Shown: positions 7,480 to 16,831, counted from the first letter of the stretch. The stretch: 34,620 bases of DNA from Streptococcus suis (GCF_019794555.1 NZ_JAIMEP010000020.1:1-34620); one strand, 5' to 3'. A program made the numbers and translations. Notes: a model not told the origin generated them from the letters alone.

Positions 7480-10237
7480 ATCACTAACTCTCTCAACTGC
7501 GACACTTGCAGCTTTTAGCTTGGCAAATACGGTCTTGGCAGATGAAACAACTACCACCAACACCCCTGAACAAGCCAGCCAGGTCAATACGACCAGTTCA
7601 CAAGAGCTTGAAAAACAGGTGGCTCAAGCTGAAACCACAGCTACTACAGCTAAAAGCAATCTTGAGCAATCTCAACAAGCGCTAGCACAAGAAGAAAACG
7701 CACTTGCTGAGGCACAAAAACAGGCGACATCAGCTCAAGCTGATGCAGATACTGCTGCAGACAATCTTGCTAAAGCTAGTGAAACAGCTAAACAAGCCAC
7801 AGATGAAAACATTGCTTCGGCACAAAAAGACATCGACACAGCAAACACAACGGTTGCTCAAGCTACTAGTCAAGTTGACGCCGCAGAAAAGGCGCAAAAG
7901 CAAGCCCAAGATGCCTACACACAACAAGCTGACCAAGTGGCTAATGCCCAGTCTAACCTAGATGCTAAAACAGCAACTTACCAAGCCACTCAAGAAACTA
8001 TCAACAACACCCAAGAGCAAGAAGCTCAGGCAAAAGCGCAACTCCAGAAAGACCTCAGCACTAGTCAAACAGAAGTGACGACTCTTGAAAACAAGATTTC
8101 AACCAACTCTATTCAACTAGACAGCGCTAAAACAGAACTAAATGCCCTAAAAAACAGTGCTAATATTGATGAGTTAAATAACGAATCAACTGAAAAATAT
8201 GGTATTTACAGTGAAGCTGAAAGACTATATAATAAAACCAAGAAGCGTGTTGACCAGATTATCAATCCTCAGTCAACCACGCTGATTCTCACCCAGACCC
8301 CTACTGTCCTTGAAGAGCAATTCAAACATCCTGAGATGTCTGCAACTATCTATTCTGGTGAACGAACAGAAACCATCTACCTCACAGCTGAGCAAGCCAA
8401 AGAGTATGCTGAAAAAGGCACCATCACCTATGTCCCAAATAGCAGGAAGATTACCGAATATTTTGTTGACTACCTCAACGAACTAAAACGTCTTAATGGT
8501 CTGACAAATACAGTTGATGCGAGCAATTCAGACCTTATTGCTTATGCTATTGCACGAGCTGAAGAGAACGCAGCTAGAAGGATGTTAACCCACCATACAA
8601 ACCTAAACCCCGCTGATTTTAACCTAGAGCAACAGCTAGACATCAATATAGAAAATGGGGTTGTCACCACCAACGATAAAAATAATATTCTTGGCGGGGA
8701 AAATGCAGTCAGTTGGAGCGGAATAATACCGAATCTAGATCCTACACTTTATTTGTCATTTACTGACGAGCCCTTGTCAGATCAATCTATTGCCTACTAC
8801 TTGCTATTAGGATGGTTTACTGATTACCAAAATGTTGCTCGTACTGCAACAAGCAATCAAAAAATAAACTATGGACACAGGATCAATCAACTCATGGCTG
8901 CCGGTCCTATCGGTATTGGCTTCTCTGCTAATGGTCGTCATGCAACATTAGAAACAACACTACATGATTTGGAAAATGATCCAAGATTCGCTGACACTTC
9001 CAAATTTGATCCTGATTTTATCACCAACGAAAAGGGTGAAACTGTCATGGTTAGAAGCGGAACAAATACTCCCGTGGTCTTTCTTCCTGCTGTTACTTTT
9101 AACTTTGTCTATGACAGAACTAAACTCGATCACGACACTGCACAGACTGTTGATACTCTCGCAAAATCTGTACTAGAGCAGAGCAAGAAAAATCTTGATG
9201 AAAGCAAAATCGCTTCTGACCAAGCTCGTGCCGCCTACATCTTTGCGCTTAAGAACCAAGCTAACCTGTCAGAAAAAACAGCTGAAAAAGAAGCAGAGAT
9301 TAGTAGCCTTGAAACTAACCTAAAAACGGCACAAACTGATCTCAGCACTGCAAAGGCTAAGGTAGCTCAAACCAATGAAAAGCTCACTCAACTCGAACAA
9401 AACAGCCAATTGGATAGCTTAAACGAACAACTAGCTAGCCAAGAAAAAGCTGTCCAAGAAGCGCAGACAAACCTTGATACGCAAAAAGCAGAGCTTAGCC
9501 AACGCCAAACAGCACTCACACAAGCAACAAGCCTTACAGAAACAGCTAAACAAGACCTAGCAAACGCCAAAGTGCAGCTTGAAACCGCTAAATCCTACTA
9601 TCAAGCACTAATCACAGCACAAGAAAACCTGGCTAGCGCACACAAAGCTGACCAAGAAGCCAAAGGCAGGCTCGTACAAACAAAAACCGAGCTGGAAGCA
9701 GCTAAGAGCAAGCTCACTCAACGTCAAAAAGAAGTTGATGAGGCAAAACTTGCCTATGACACAGCTAAAGCAAACTATGACAAGCTCCTTGCTGACTACA
9801 AAGTAGCCAAAGACCTAGAAGACAAGGCAAAAGATAACACTATCTCAACTCTTCCAGACGGTACTATCATCGCTGTTCCAAAAGATAGCCCAAGCATCGC
9901 AGAAAGACCAAGTCTTGATATTGAAAAACTATTAGAGAGCCTCAAATCTAGTGAAACAAATATCACTGGCAAAACAAATCCTCATATTGATAACAATTTG
10001 GGACTTAATGGAAACAAAGAGAGTCAGCAATTCAAAAATAATCAAGCAAACCATGTAGTCAAACCAAATCCAAGCCAGACAGCAAACACTCAACCAGTTT
10101 CTCTCAACCATCGTGCTAAAGTAGCAACCCAGACTAAAGAACTACCAAATACGGGTGAAACAGGCTCTATTGCATACGCATTAGCTGGATTGACTCTTTT
10201 AAGTACAGCAGTACTAATTCAGAAACGTAAAAACTAA
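7460..10237 (+). CDS. LPXTG-anchored surface protein, SEC10/PrgA-like
   Basis: Encodes 925 residues. A signal peptide (1-27, cleavage after VLA) is followed by a long Ala/Gln/Glu/Lys-rich coiled coil (about 45-240), a globular domain (about 255-570, with repeated A.A..EENAARRML and GHRINQLMAAGPIGIG blocks), a second coiled coil (about 575-795), a linker and a sortase signal: LPNTG (895-899), hydrophobic stretch, basic tail. The layout matches SEC10/PrgA surface-exclusion-domain proteins of Gram-positive cocci. PrgA on a conjugative plasmid limits uptake from like donors; here no transfer genes are nearby, so adhesion or another surface role is equally possible. The start has GGAG at 7449-7452; a longer frame from 7427 lacks a signal-peptide start and is rejected. 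Confidence 0.88.
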   Translation: MKKNLIKSLTLSTATLAAFSLANTVLADETTTTNTPEQASQVNTTSSQELEKQVAQAETTATTAKSNLEQSQQALAQEENALAEAQKQATSAQADADTAADNLAKASETAKQATDENIASAQKDIDTANTTVAQATSQVDAAEKAQKQAQDAYTQQADQVANAQSNLDAKTATYQATQETINNTQEQEAQAKAQLQKDLSTSQTEVTTLENKISTNSIQLDSAKTELNALKNSANIDELNNESTEKYGIYSEAERLYNKTKKRVDQIINPQSTTLILTQTPTVLEEQFKHPEMSATIYSGERTETIYLTAEQAKEYAEKGTITYVPNSRKITEYFVDYLNELKRLNGLTNTVDASNSDLIAYAIARAEENAARRMLTHHTNLNPADFNLEQQLDINIENGVVTTNDKNNILGGENAVSWSGIIPNLDPTLYLSFTDEPLSDQSIAYYLLLGWFTDYQNVARTATSNQKINYGHRINQLMAAGPIGIGFSANGRHATLETTLHDLENDPRFADTSKFDPDFITNEKGETVMVRSGTNTPVVFLPAVTFNFVYDRTKLDHDTAQTVDTLAKSVLEQSKKNLDESKIASDQARAAYIFALKNQANLSEKTAEKEAEISSLETNLKTAQTDLSTAKAKVAQTNEKLTQLEQNSQLDSLNEQLASQEKAVQEAQTNLDTQKAELSQRQTALTQATSLTETAKQDLANAKVQLETAKSYYQALITAQENLASAHKADQEAKGRLVQTKTELEAAKSKLTQRQKEVDEAKLAYDTAKANYDKLLADYKVAKDLEDKAKDNTISTLPDGTIIAVPKDSPSIAERPSLDIEKLLESLKSSETNITGKTNPHIDNNLGLNGNKESQQFKNNQANHVVKPNPSQTANTQPVSLNHRAKVATQTKELPNTGETGSIAYALAGLTLLSTAVLIQKRKN

Positions 10238-10501
10238 GGAATAACCAAAATAGTATGTGTGTAAAATAGTTTCTAGAATTGTTTTATGCAGGACAGACTC
10301 TAAAAAAGTCAATACATAATTAAATTGGCGAAACTGGATTGTTAGATTTTATTCTAATTCCCCCAAAATTTTCATTCTATCCATTTGGGAATTGTACTTT
10401 AGACATCAATTCTTTTTGGTAAAAGCTTTGAAATTGATAAAGTTTACTACAATTTAATATAAAAAGTTTTTTAGAATCCTAAATAATTCAACTCTCTAAA
10501 A

Positions 10502-10541
10502 AAAAAACGAGCGCCCTCAAACTAGGGGTTACTCGTTTTTT
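10502..10541. terminator. Bidirectional terminator between the surface protein gene and yihY
   Basis: AAAAACGAG / CTCGTTTTT with an inner CCCT/AGGG stem. The yihY stop codon (10522-10524) lies within the hairpin. The remaining 10238-10500 is AT-rich with no gene or other element recognised. Confidence 0.8.
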
Positions 10542-11445
10542 TATATTTTGCTTTAGCACGCTTAAAAATCGAAATAAAATCCCCATCTCTAGCTTTAATT
10601 TCACCAATTCGTAGTCTATGAATACTCGCATTAAGAACTGCACCTATGATTAGAATCTGGGCCCAAAAAATAAACCAGACCATAAATACAAGAAATATTA
10701 CTGCTGTTGCCGAACGAAAATCTGATACTTTATTTGCATAGTTATCCAAATACAGCGAAAACAACTTCCCAGTTGTTGCCATAATAAATAGAACAAAACC
10801 AGCCCCAGGGAAAACATACCACATTTTAGGGATTCGAACATTTGGCAAAAAATAATAGAACATAATCAGTGCCGCAAACAGTGCTAGGTAGGCAATCGAT
10901 TGTGTTTGTCCTAAAAAAATATCCAACCAACCATTTTCAAGATTAAAATAGTTATCTAAATAAGAAAAAATGGCTTGACCAAATGTCACACTCACTATGC
11001 TCAATCCTATGATTATTTGCAAGCCAATCCCCAAAAATATACCTACTAGCCGACCAACAATGACATCACGATGATTTTCCATACCATAAGCCTTATTAAC
11101 AGCCTTTTGTAAAATCATCATACTTTTTGAAAGGGTCCATAAAGTCGTAAGAATAGCAATACCTAACCAAGAACTTGAGGGTTTAGTGAGGATGTTGGTA
11201 ACAAAATTCGAAACCGAAGGATAGATCTTGTCAGGAATAAATTCTGCTAATACTGATAGAATCGCATCAACATCAAAAGGAAAATAAGGCAATAAATTGG
11301 CTAAGGTCAACAGAATCGGAAATATGGAAATCAGAAGATAATAAGCCACCGCTACACTTGTAATTTCAATTTCAGCTGATTTATAATAGGAAAAAAAGGT
11401 TGAAAAGAATGTTTTCAGCCCTTCTAGTTTTTTGACTTTCCTCAT
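10522..11445 (-). CDS. YihY/BrkB family inner-membrane protein
   Basis: Encodes 307 residues with about six membrane segments and the family patterns AVAYYLLISIFPILLTLANLL (near residue 32), a TLWTLSKSMMILQKAVNKAY segment (about 121) and YYFLPNVRIP (about 212). YihY proteins are polytopic membrane proteins without an agreed biochemical role; they were once misread as RNase BN. It follows murA, GNAT and map on the same strand, but a 244-bp gap holding a RUP-like element separates it from map, so it may now depend on its own promoter. Confidence 0.88.
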   Translation of the reverse strand: MRKVKKLEGLKTFFSTFFSYYKSAEIEITSVAVAYYLLISIFPILLTLANLLPYFPFDVDAILSVLAEFIPDKIYPSVSNFVTNILTKPSSSWLGIAILTTLWTLSKSMMILQKAVNKAYGMENHRDVIVGRLVGIFLGIGLQIIIGLSIVSVTFGQAIFSYLDNYFNLENGWLDIFLGQTQSIAYLALFAALIMFYYFLPNVRIPKMWYVFPGAGFVLFIMATTGKLFSLYLDNYANKVSDFRSATAVIFLVFMVWFIFWAQILIIGAVLNASIHRLRIGEIKARDGDFISIFKRAKAKYKKTSNP

Positions 11446-11482
11446 TCATTCAACCTCATACTTTCCTTCTCTAATTGATTTA

Positions 11483-11689
11483 TACTCAATGAAAATCAAA
11501 ATCTGACTCGCTCCAAGGGTTTGGGGAACCGTTGGAGGTTGAAAATTGAGCGAACGTAGTTCGTGTCGATATGATGCAAATAGAACCCTGTTACTATATT
11601 ATTTCAAGGTAACAGGCTGAAAAGCTCCGCTGGAGCCTTTCACTCATCAATTCAAGTCAACAACGTCGGCTTTTGATTTTAGAAGAGTA
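11483..11689. mobile_element. RUP-like MITE next to the map stop codon
   Basis: The left end TACTCAATGAAAATCAAA and right end TTTGATTTTAGAAGAGTA form imperfect terminal inverted repeats flanked by TA, as in the streptococcal RUP repeats thought to be moved by an IS630-type transposase. The interior carries CTGTTAC...GTAACAG, shared with the copy near 26451-26660. No coding capacity is seen. The element ends exactly before the TTA (11690-11692) that gives the map stop codon. Family assignment is by memory of the termini. Confidence 0.65.
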
Positions 11690-12550
11690 TTAATAAGTTC
11701 CTTCTTCACCTTGACTAGTCAAGATAAGTGGACCATCTTTTGTAATCACAAATTGGTGCTCATATTGACAAGATAAGCCACCATCAAGTGTTTTGTGAGC
11801 CCAGCCAGTCTTCATATCTGTATCAATTTCCCAAGTCCCTGTATTAATCATGGGCTCAATCGTCAAGACCATGCCCTCACGTAATCGGAGACCACGACCC
11901 TTTGTTCCATAGTGAGGAACCATCGGTTCTTCATGCATGGTTGGACCTACACCATGACCTACCAAGTCTCGAACAACACCGTAGCCCAAACCTTCTGCGT
12001 ATTCTTGAATGGCAGCACCAATGTCACCGATTCGATTCCCAACAATAGCTTGCTCAATTCCACGGTACAGACATTCTTTTGTGACATCCATTAGATTTTT
12101 GACTTGGTCAGAAACCTGACCAACTGCATATGCCCAGCATGAATCTGCCACTCCACCACTATAGGCTTGAGTGATTTTTTTCATTGCTTTCACATCATTA
12201 AAGTTAAGCTTAGACACATCAACTACAGACTTGTCCAAAGGCTCACTCAAAACCATATCAACCTTCAGTAAATCACCTTCTTTAAGTTTGTAATGACGCG
12301 GAAAGGCATGAGCTACCTCATCATTCAATCCACAACAAGTTGCGTATGGATAATCCATCAATTCTCCGTCTACACCAATTTGAAGTGGCAACACATTTTT
12401 TTCTTTACACGTTTTACGGACATATTCTTCCACTTCCCACATGTCCACACCTGGCTTGATGATGTCACGTAATCCAATATGGATTCCTGACAAAACTTCC
12501 CCGGCTCTGCTCATGGCATCGATTTCTCGTTGTGATTTAATTGTAATCAT
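11690..12550 (-). CDS. map: Type I methionine aminopeptidase
   Basis: Encodes 286 residues and removes the initiator methionine from nascent proteins. Metal ligands are readable as D98, D136, H199, E232 and E264, with H206 in the substrate site. About 37 residues separate D98 and D136, far more than the ~10 of E. coli enzyme; this matches the insert known in streptococcal type I enzymes. It overlaps the upstream GNAT gene by 4 bp (ATGA), giving tight coupling. The stop codon abuts a RUP-like element, so the last residues could have been reshaped by the insertion, though nothing looks broken. Confidence 0.95.
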   Translation of the reverse strand: MITIKSQREIDAMSRAGEVLSGIHIGLRDIIKPGVDMWEVEEYVRKTCKEKNVLPLQIGVDGELMDYPYATCCGLNDEVAHAFPRHYKLKEGDLLKVDMVLSEPLDKSVVDVSKLNFNDVKAMKKITQAYSGGVADSCWAYAVGQVSDQVKNLMDVTKECLYRGIEQAIVGNRIGDIGAAIQEYAEGLGYGVVRDLVGHGVGPTMHEEPMVPHYGTKGRGLRLREGMVLTIEPMINTGTWEIDTDMKTGWAHKTLDGGLSCQYEHQFVITKDGPLILTSQGEEGTY

Positions 12551-13119
12551 TGATTGTCCTCATACATTTCTAAATTAAAATCTGCCTTCTTCAAGCTAAA
12601 TTTCAAGTAATTTCTCATTTTATGACTATAACGGTCACTTCCACGATAGTGGTTAATTTGCACAAAGCCAGCTTTTCTAGCCACCCTTTGACTAGCCACA
12701 TTTTCCTCATGGGTGACAATCGTCAATTCTCTCATGCCAAACTCGTAAAAAGCTAGATAGACTAAAGTCCGCACCGCTTCCGTCATGAGTCCTTGACCCC
12801 AGTAGTCTTTTTTTAGGAAATAGCTGAGCTCCGCAGAAAGTTGACGTTCATCTACCTTTTCAAAACAAAGAGCACCAATCATACGACCAGAGTTTTTTTC
12901 TATTAATGCCCAATTTCCTAATGGCGAACGGATAAATTTTTCAACCATTGTCGCAACAGCAATCTCTTTGTCCTTCAAAACTGGAAAAATAAATGGAAGA
13001 TTCTCAGCATGCGACACTATTGTATAAAAATCCTCACCATCCTCGTAAGAAAATGGTCGCAAAATGAAATGATCCGTTTCAAAACATGCAAATTTAGCTA
13101 ACTGTATCCAAAGTGTCAT
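12547..13119 (-). CDS. GNAT N-acetyltransferase, RimJ/RimL-like
   Basis: Encodes 190 residues with a GNAT acetyl-CoA fold. RimL-like blocks are ETDHFILRPFSYEDGEDFY (about 14-32), WALIEKNSGRMIGALCF, the acetyl-CoA-binding turn DYWGQGLMTEAVRTLVYLAF (about 129-148) and ENVASQRVARKAGF. Ribosomal-protein or other N-terminal acetylation is the family role; the substrate is unknown. It lies between murA (94-bp gap) and map (4-bp overlap), the order also remembered in pneumococcus. No clear Shine-Dalgarno precedes the start. Confidence 0.85.
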   Translation of the reverse strand: MTLWIQLAKFACFETDHFILRPFSYEDGEDFYTIVSHAENLPFIFPVLKDKEIAVATMVEKFIRSPLGNWALIEKNSGRMIGALCFEKVDERQLSAELSYFLKKDYWGQGLMTEAVRTLVYLAFYEFGMRELTIVTHEENVASQRVARKAGFVQINHYRGSDRYSHKMRNYLKFSLKKADFNLEMYEDNQ

Positions 13120-13213
13120 AGTGTACCCAAGGGACTGAGAATTGCTCCCAGCCCCAAAATATTTGATTTATAAAATCATTACATTCAAAAGATGCAATTC
13201 TCTACTAGGTCAA

Positions 13214-14473
13214 CTAGTCCTCAATCAACTGAATATCTGCACCAAGCTCTGTTAACTTTTCAATAATATTTGAGTAGCCACGCAGAATAAACTCAATATT
13301 TGTAATTTCTGTTCGACCTTGAGCCATTAGACCAGCAATAACCATCGCCGCACCAGCCCGTAAATCTGTTGCTTTAACAGAAGACCCTCTTAGTTGATTG
13401 GGACCTTCAAAGGCAATATGATTACTACGTGTTGAAATTTTTGCTCCGAGATTAGCCAATTCCTGCACGTGTCCAACACGTTTTTCATAAATTGTGTCCA
13501 CGATAGTTCCGGTACCTGTAGCTTTAAGGAGTAAGGGGGTAATAGGTTGTTGCAAGTCTGTCGCAAAACCTGGATAAGGGGAGGTTTTGATATTCACAGC
13601 CTTTAATGTTTCTTGTTTTTCAACAAAAATACTGTCTTCAGAAATGGTCATGCGAACACCCATTTCCTGAAGTTTAGCAATGTAGCTTTCCAAATGCTCG
13701 TAAAGGACATTATCAATCCGAATCCCTTCACCAACTGCAGCAGCTAAGGCGATATAAGTCCCTGCTTCGATACGATCAGGAATAACTTGATGGCGAGTTC
13801 CTTTAAGGTGATCTACACCATCTATTGTAATAATATCTGTACCTGCCCCGCGAATACGAGCCCCCATATTGTTTAGCAGAGTTGCCACATCAATGATCTC
13901 AGGTTCACGTGCTGCATTTTCAATAACAGTACGACCTTTCGCTTTAACAGCAGCTAAAATCGTATTGATTGTTGCGCCAACACTGACAACATCCATGAAT
14001 ATATGAGCCCCTTGAATCCGTTGTCCATTGGTTGCTAGGCGCATATATTCACCTTCATAGGTTGTCTCAGCGCCCATAGCAGCGAAGGCTTTAAGGTGCA
14101 AATCAATCGGACGAGGTCCTAAATCGCATCCACCAGGTAAACCAACAACTGCTTGACCAAAACGACCAAGCAGAGAACCATAAAAATAATAGGACGCGCG
14201 CAAACTATTAATTTTACCAAAGGGCATTGGCATATCTTGAACACCACGTGGGTCAATCTCAAGTGTCTCACCATCGCGCTTTACCGTCGCACCCATTGTT
14301 TCCATAATATCAACTAAACTATCAACATCTGAAATGGCTGGGACACCGTCCAAAGTGACAATTCCATCTGCAAGAATAATGGCTGGGATCAAAGCTACAA
14401 CTGAGTTTTTAGCGCCACTTACTGTTACAGCACCTTTCAGTACTTTCCCACCATTAATTACAATTTTTCTCAT
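13214..14473 (-). CDS. murA: UDP-N-acetylglucosamine 1-carboxyvinyltransferase (MurA2/MurZ type by context)
   Basis: Encodes 419 residues, the usual length. It transfers enolpyruvate from PEP to UDP-GlcNAc, the first committed step of peptidoglycan precursor synthesis and the target of fosfomycin. The PEP/fosfomycin-reactive cysteine is C116 in [15 protein letters not shown], and K22-N23 are in the conserved SGAKNS motif. Streptococci carry two paralogues. Neighbours GNAT and map suggest the one called MurZ or MurA2, rather than the paralogue that neighbours epuA and endA; this is context inference. Start has no strong Shine-Dalgarno. Confidence 0.94.
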   Translation of the reverse strand: MRKIVINGGKVLKGAVTVSGAKNSVVALIPAIILADGIVTLDGVPAISDVDSLVDIMETMGATVKRDGETLEIDPRGVQDMPMPFGKINSLRASYYFYGSLLGRFGQAVVGLPGGCDLGPRPIDLHLKAFAAMGAETTYEGEYMRLATNGQRIQGAHIFMDVVSVGATINTILAAVKAKGRTVIENAAREPEIIDVATLLNNMGARIRGAGTDIITIDGVDHLKGTRHQVIPDRIEAGTYIALAAAVGEGIRIDNVLYEHLESYIAKLQEMGVRMTISEDSIFVEKQETLKAVNIKTSPYPGFATDLQQPITPLLLKATGTGTIVDTIYEKRVGHVQELANLGAKISTRSNHIAFEGPNQLRGSSVKATDLRAGAAMVIAGLMAQGRTEITNIEFILRGYSNIIEKLTELGADIQLIED

Positions 14474-14570
14474 ACTAAATATTCACTTTCTTAATTTGCC
14501 TAATGATCAACAGAATCAATACTTGTCAAAATCCAAATCTTCCAATAGAAATCATTATTCATTGAAAGAA

Positions 14571-14586
14571 AATTGTAGCTACAATT
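14571..14586. promoter_or_regulatory. Perfect 16-bp palindrome upstream of murA
   Basis: AATTGTAGCTACAATT reads identically on both strands and lies about 100 bp before the murA start. It could be an operator. It does not match the CopY, GlnR, AdcR or FabT site patterns I know. Confidence 0.35.
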
Positions 14587-14660
14587 GATCATTCTACGTA
14601 TAAAAAGGCATACGTTTCATTCTATCACAAACTCTATGAAAAAGCTAGTTATTGAGCGTT

Positions 14661-14692
14661 AAAAAAAGGGCTTGCCTTCTAGACAAGTCCTC
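14661..14692 (-). terminator. Terminator of the metK-oxidoreductase unit
   Basis: On the minus strand AGGACTTG / CAAGCCCT (one mismatch) is followed by seven T residues. Confidence 0.7.
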
Positions 14693-14725
14693 TATATTTA
14701 TATACTATTTGATAAAAATACCTGA

Positions 14726-15337
14726 TCATTTCAAAAACACATTATGTATCCTATCTTCCGCATCCTTCAGATAAACTTCTAATTCCTCACTCGTCAAATA
14801 AGGAACTCGACCATAAAAAACATGATCAATGACTTGTGCATCATTACTGTTGAAGAGCCAATCTGAAGTTAGAAATTTCATTGCCTGATTTATCGGTGTC
14901 AGACTTCCATCCGCATTTTGTGGTTGCCCTGTAGGAGTAAGGAAAATAGCTTTCTTTGTTGAGAAGAGCTTGCGAGGCTCATCGGATTCAAAACTATAAG
15001 CAAATCCGTGCTGAAATACACGGTCTACATAACCCTTCATTATCGCAGGCATACCATTCCACCAACTTGGAAAAATATAAACAAGCAAATCACTCTCTGC
15101 AATCAGATCCATTTCTGTTTGGACATCTGGCGGAAAACTAGTTGCATCTCGTACAAATTTTCCATTTTCAATGTGAATAGTATCTTCTCCTCGAAGAACT
15201 GGATCAAAACCCAATTTATACAAATCTCGGACAGTTACTTCTGCTCCATTTGCTACCAAAGCCTCAGTTACTCTATGAACGAGGGCGTGGGTAAAACTTT
15301 CTTTTCTCGGATGTGCAAAAACAAGTAAAGCTTTCAT
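14726..15337 (-). CDS. NAD(P)H oxidoreductase, flavodoxin-like fold
   Basis: Encodes 203 residues of the flavodoxin-like fold 2 family (quinone reductase or KefF/YwrO-like). Evidence is the N-terminal FMN-loop pattern LLVFAHPRKESFTHAL (4-19), RDLYKLGFDPVL (about 38-49), the FPSWWNGMPAIMKGYVDRVF block (about 90-109) and LTPTGQP. It probably reduces quinones or electrophiles with FMN. It begins 31 bp after the metK stop codon with a GAGGA ribosome-binding site and no terminator between, so it is likely read through from metK and its SAM-responsive leader. Confidence 0.85.
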   Translation of the reverse strand: MKALLVFAHPRKESFTHALVHRVTEALVANGAEVTVRDLYKLGFDPVLRGEDTIHIENGKFVRDATSFPPDVQTEMDLIAESDLLVYIFPSWWNGMPAIMKGYVDRVFQHGFAYSFESDEPRKLFSTKKAIFLTPTGQPQNADGSLTPINQAMKFLTSDWLFNSNDAQVIDHVFYGRVPYLTSEELEVYLKDAEDRIHNVFLK

Positions 15338-15368
15338 AAATGTCCTCTTCAGAATAATAAATATGTAC

Positions 15369-16559
15369 CTACAAGACAGCTGATTTCAACTCTTCTACCT
15401 TATCCAATTTCTCCCATGGAACATCAATATCCGTACGTCCCATGTGACCATAGGCTGCAGTTTGTTTATAAATTGGACGTTTTAGGTCAAGCATTTGAAT
15501 AATACCGGCTGGGCGTAAGTCGAAAATCTGACGAACAGCTGCTTCTAATTTGCTCTCAGCTACTGTACCTGTACCAAATGTATCGATGCGAACTGAAACT
15601 GGGTGAGCAACACCGATAGCGTAGGCCAATTGAACCTCAGCCTTTTTAGCCAAACCAGCTGCTACGATATTTTTAGCGATGTAACGCGCCGCATAAGATG
15701 CAGAACGGTCCACTTTGGTCGCATCCTTACCAGAGAAAGCACCACCTCCGTGGCGAGAGTAACCACCATAGGTATCAACGATAATCTTACGACCTGTCAA
15801 ACCAGAGTCCCCTTGAGGTCCACCAATAACAAAGCGACCGGTTGGATTGATAAAGTATTGTGTTTGGTCATCCAAATAGTGAGCTGGAATGATTTCCTTT
15901 ATCACACGTTCAATGACATCCTGACGAATTTGCTCTTGACTGACTTCCGGATCATGCTGGGTCGAAATAACGACTGTATCCACACGAACTGGTTGGTTGT
16001 CTTCATCGTATTCAACTGTTACTTGTGACTTAGCATCCGGACGGAGATAAGCAATTTCACCAGATTTTCTCAACTCGGCCAAACGATGCACCAATTTGTG
16101 ACTAAGTGAAATTGGCAATGGCATGAGTTCAGGAGTTTCATCAACCGCAAAACCAAACATGAGCCCTTGGTCACCTGCACCAATTAAATCTAATGGATCT
16201 AGACTAGCATCTTGACGAGCCTCCAAGGCTTCATTAACACCTTGCGCAATGTCTGGAGACTGCTCTACAAGTGATGGATGAACTCCTACTGATTCTGCCG
16301 CGAAGCCGTATTCCCCTTTGGTGTAGCCAATCTCCGCAATCGTATCGCGTACAACACGATTAATATCTACATAGGCAGTGGTAGAAATTTCACCAAACAC
16401 ATGAACACTTCCAGTGTAAACAGCCGTCTCAGCCGCCACGTGCGCCTCAGGATCTTGTGCTAAAATAGCATCCAAAATCGCATCTGAAATCTGGTCTGCA
16501 ATCTTATCCGGATGACCCTCCGAAACAGATTCAGACGTAAACAATTTACGTTCTGACAT
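15369..16559 (-). CDS. metK: S-adenosylmethionine synthetase
   Basis: Encodes 396 residues. It makes SAM from methionine and ATP. Motifs are [17 protein letters not shown] (7-23), [10 protein letters not shown] (about 116), the P-loop-like [17 protein letters not shown] (about 259) and DIDVPWE near the end. The ATG at 16559 is preferred to an upstream in-frame ATG at 16592 because AAGGGGGA sits 7 nt before it and forms part of the SMK-box switch. The longer frame would translate the riboswitch. Confidence 0.97.
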   Translation of the reverse strand: MSERKLFTSESVSEGHPDKIADQISDAILDAILAQDPEAHVAAETAVYTGSVHVFGEISTTAYVDINRVVRDTIAEIGYTKGEYGFAAESVGVHPSLVEQSPDIAQGVNEALEARQDASLDPLDLIGAGDQGLMFGFAVDETPELMPLPISLSHKLVHRLAELRKSGEIAYLRPDAKSQVTVEYDEDNQPVRVDTVVISTQHDPEVSQEQIRQDVIERVIKEIIPAHYLDDQTQYFINPTGRFVIGGPQGDSGLTGRKIIVDTYGGYSRHGGGAFSGKDATKVDRSASYAARYIAKNIVAAGLAKKAEVQLAYAIGVAHPVSVRIDTFGTGTVAESKLEAAVRQIFDLRPAGIIQMLDLKRPIYKQTAAYGHMGRTDIDVPWEKLDKVEELKSAVL

Positions 16560-16562
16560 AAA

Positions 16563-16740
16563 AATGTCCCCCTTAAAATAAATTGTTATCAAGGTTACAA
16601 AGAACTAGTCTCCGACTAGTTCTTTGCGAAAGACTTTTGTCTTGAGCAAAGGAAAATTTCCAGATACATAACGAGAAAGCAATAACTTCCAAGTATGTCT
16701 GCGAAAGTTAACTAGTCTGATAACTACCTTTTCGGGACTT
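16563..16740 (-). promoter_or_regulatory. SMK-box (SAM-III) riboswitch of metK, with large internal insert
   Basis: On the minus strand the leader begins with GTCCCGAAAAGG (16727-16738) and ends with TTTGTAACC (16593-16601) and AAGGGGGAC (16566-16574), the three hallmark blocks of the SMK box. GTCCC can pair with GGGAC at the Shine-Dalgarno. In known members, SAM binding hides the ribosome-binding site. Between the blocks lies about 125 nt, including a perfect 12-bp-arm hairpin (16599-16610 with 16614-16625) that overlaps the TTTGTAACC block and could be the competing unbound fold. Confidence 0.75.
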
Positions 16741-16752
16741 AATAACGTTTCT

Positions 16753-16761
16753 AGTATAGCA
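16753..16761 (-). promoter_or_regulatory. Extended -10 promoter of metK
   Basis: TGCTATACT on the minus strand. The predicted start, near 16746, lies just before the first SMK-box block. Confidence 0.65.
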
Positions 16762-16787
16762 TACATTCAGTATCTATCCTAGCATTT

Positions 16788-16824
16788 TCTAAAAAATAAA
16801 GAGGTGATTGTACAAACAACCACC
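16788..16824 (-). terminator. Terminator of the pepA-CBS-comEB unit
   Basis: On the minus strand GGTGGTTGT / ACAATCACC (one G-U pair), followed by TCTTTATTTTTT. Confidence 0.75.
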
Positions 16825-16831
16825 CTAAAGT

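Noticed and set aside
7704..9570. Several open frames inside the surface protein gene on both strands
   Set aside because: They are shadows of the repetitive coiled-coil sequence, with biased composition and no start signals.
6883..10237. A conjugative element or prophage around the PrgA-like gene
   Set aside because: No relaxase, integrase, type IV secretion, capsid or attachment-site features are seen in the flanks, which are chromosomal housekeeping genes.
11690..12550. Damage to map by the adjacent repeat element
   Set aside because: All metal ligands are present and the long segment between the two aspartates is a known streptococcal feature, so the gene looks intact.
14334..14588. Plus-strand frame covering the murA start region
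   Set aside because: It is antisense to conserved murA N-terminal sequence, with no promoter or ribosome-binding site.
16563..16740. T-box or S-box (SAM-I) leader for metK
   Set aside because: No T-box sequence or specifier loop and no SAM-I kink-turn core was found; the three SMK blocks and pairing to the Shine-Dalgarno fit better.
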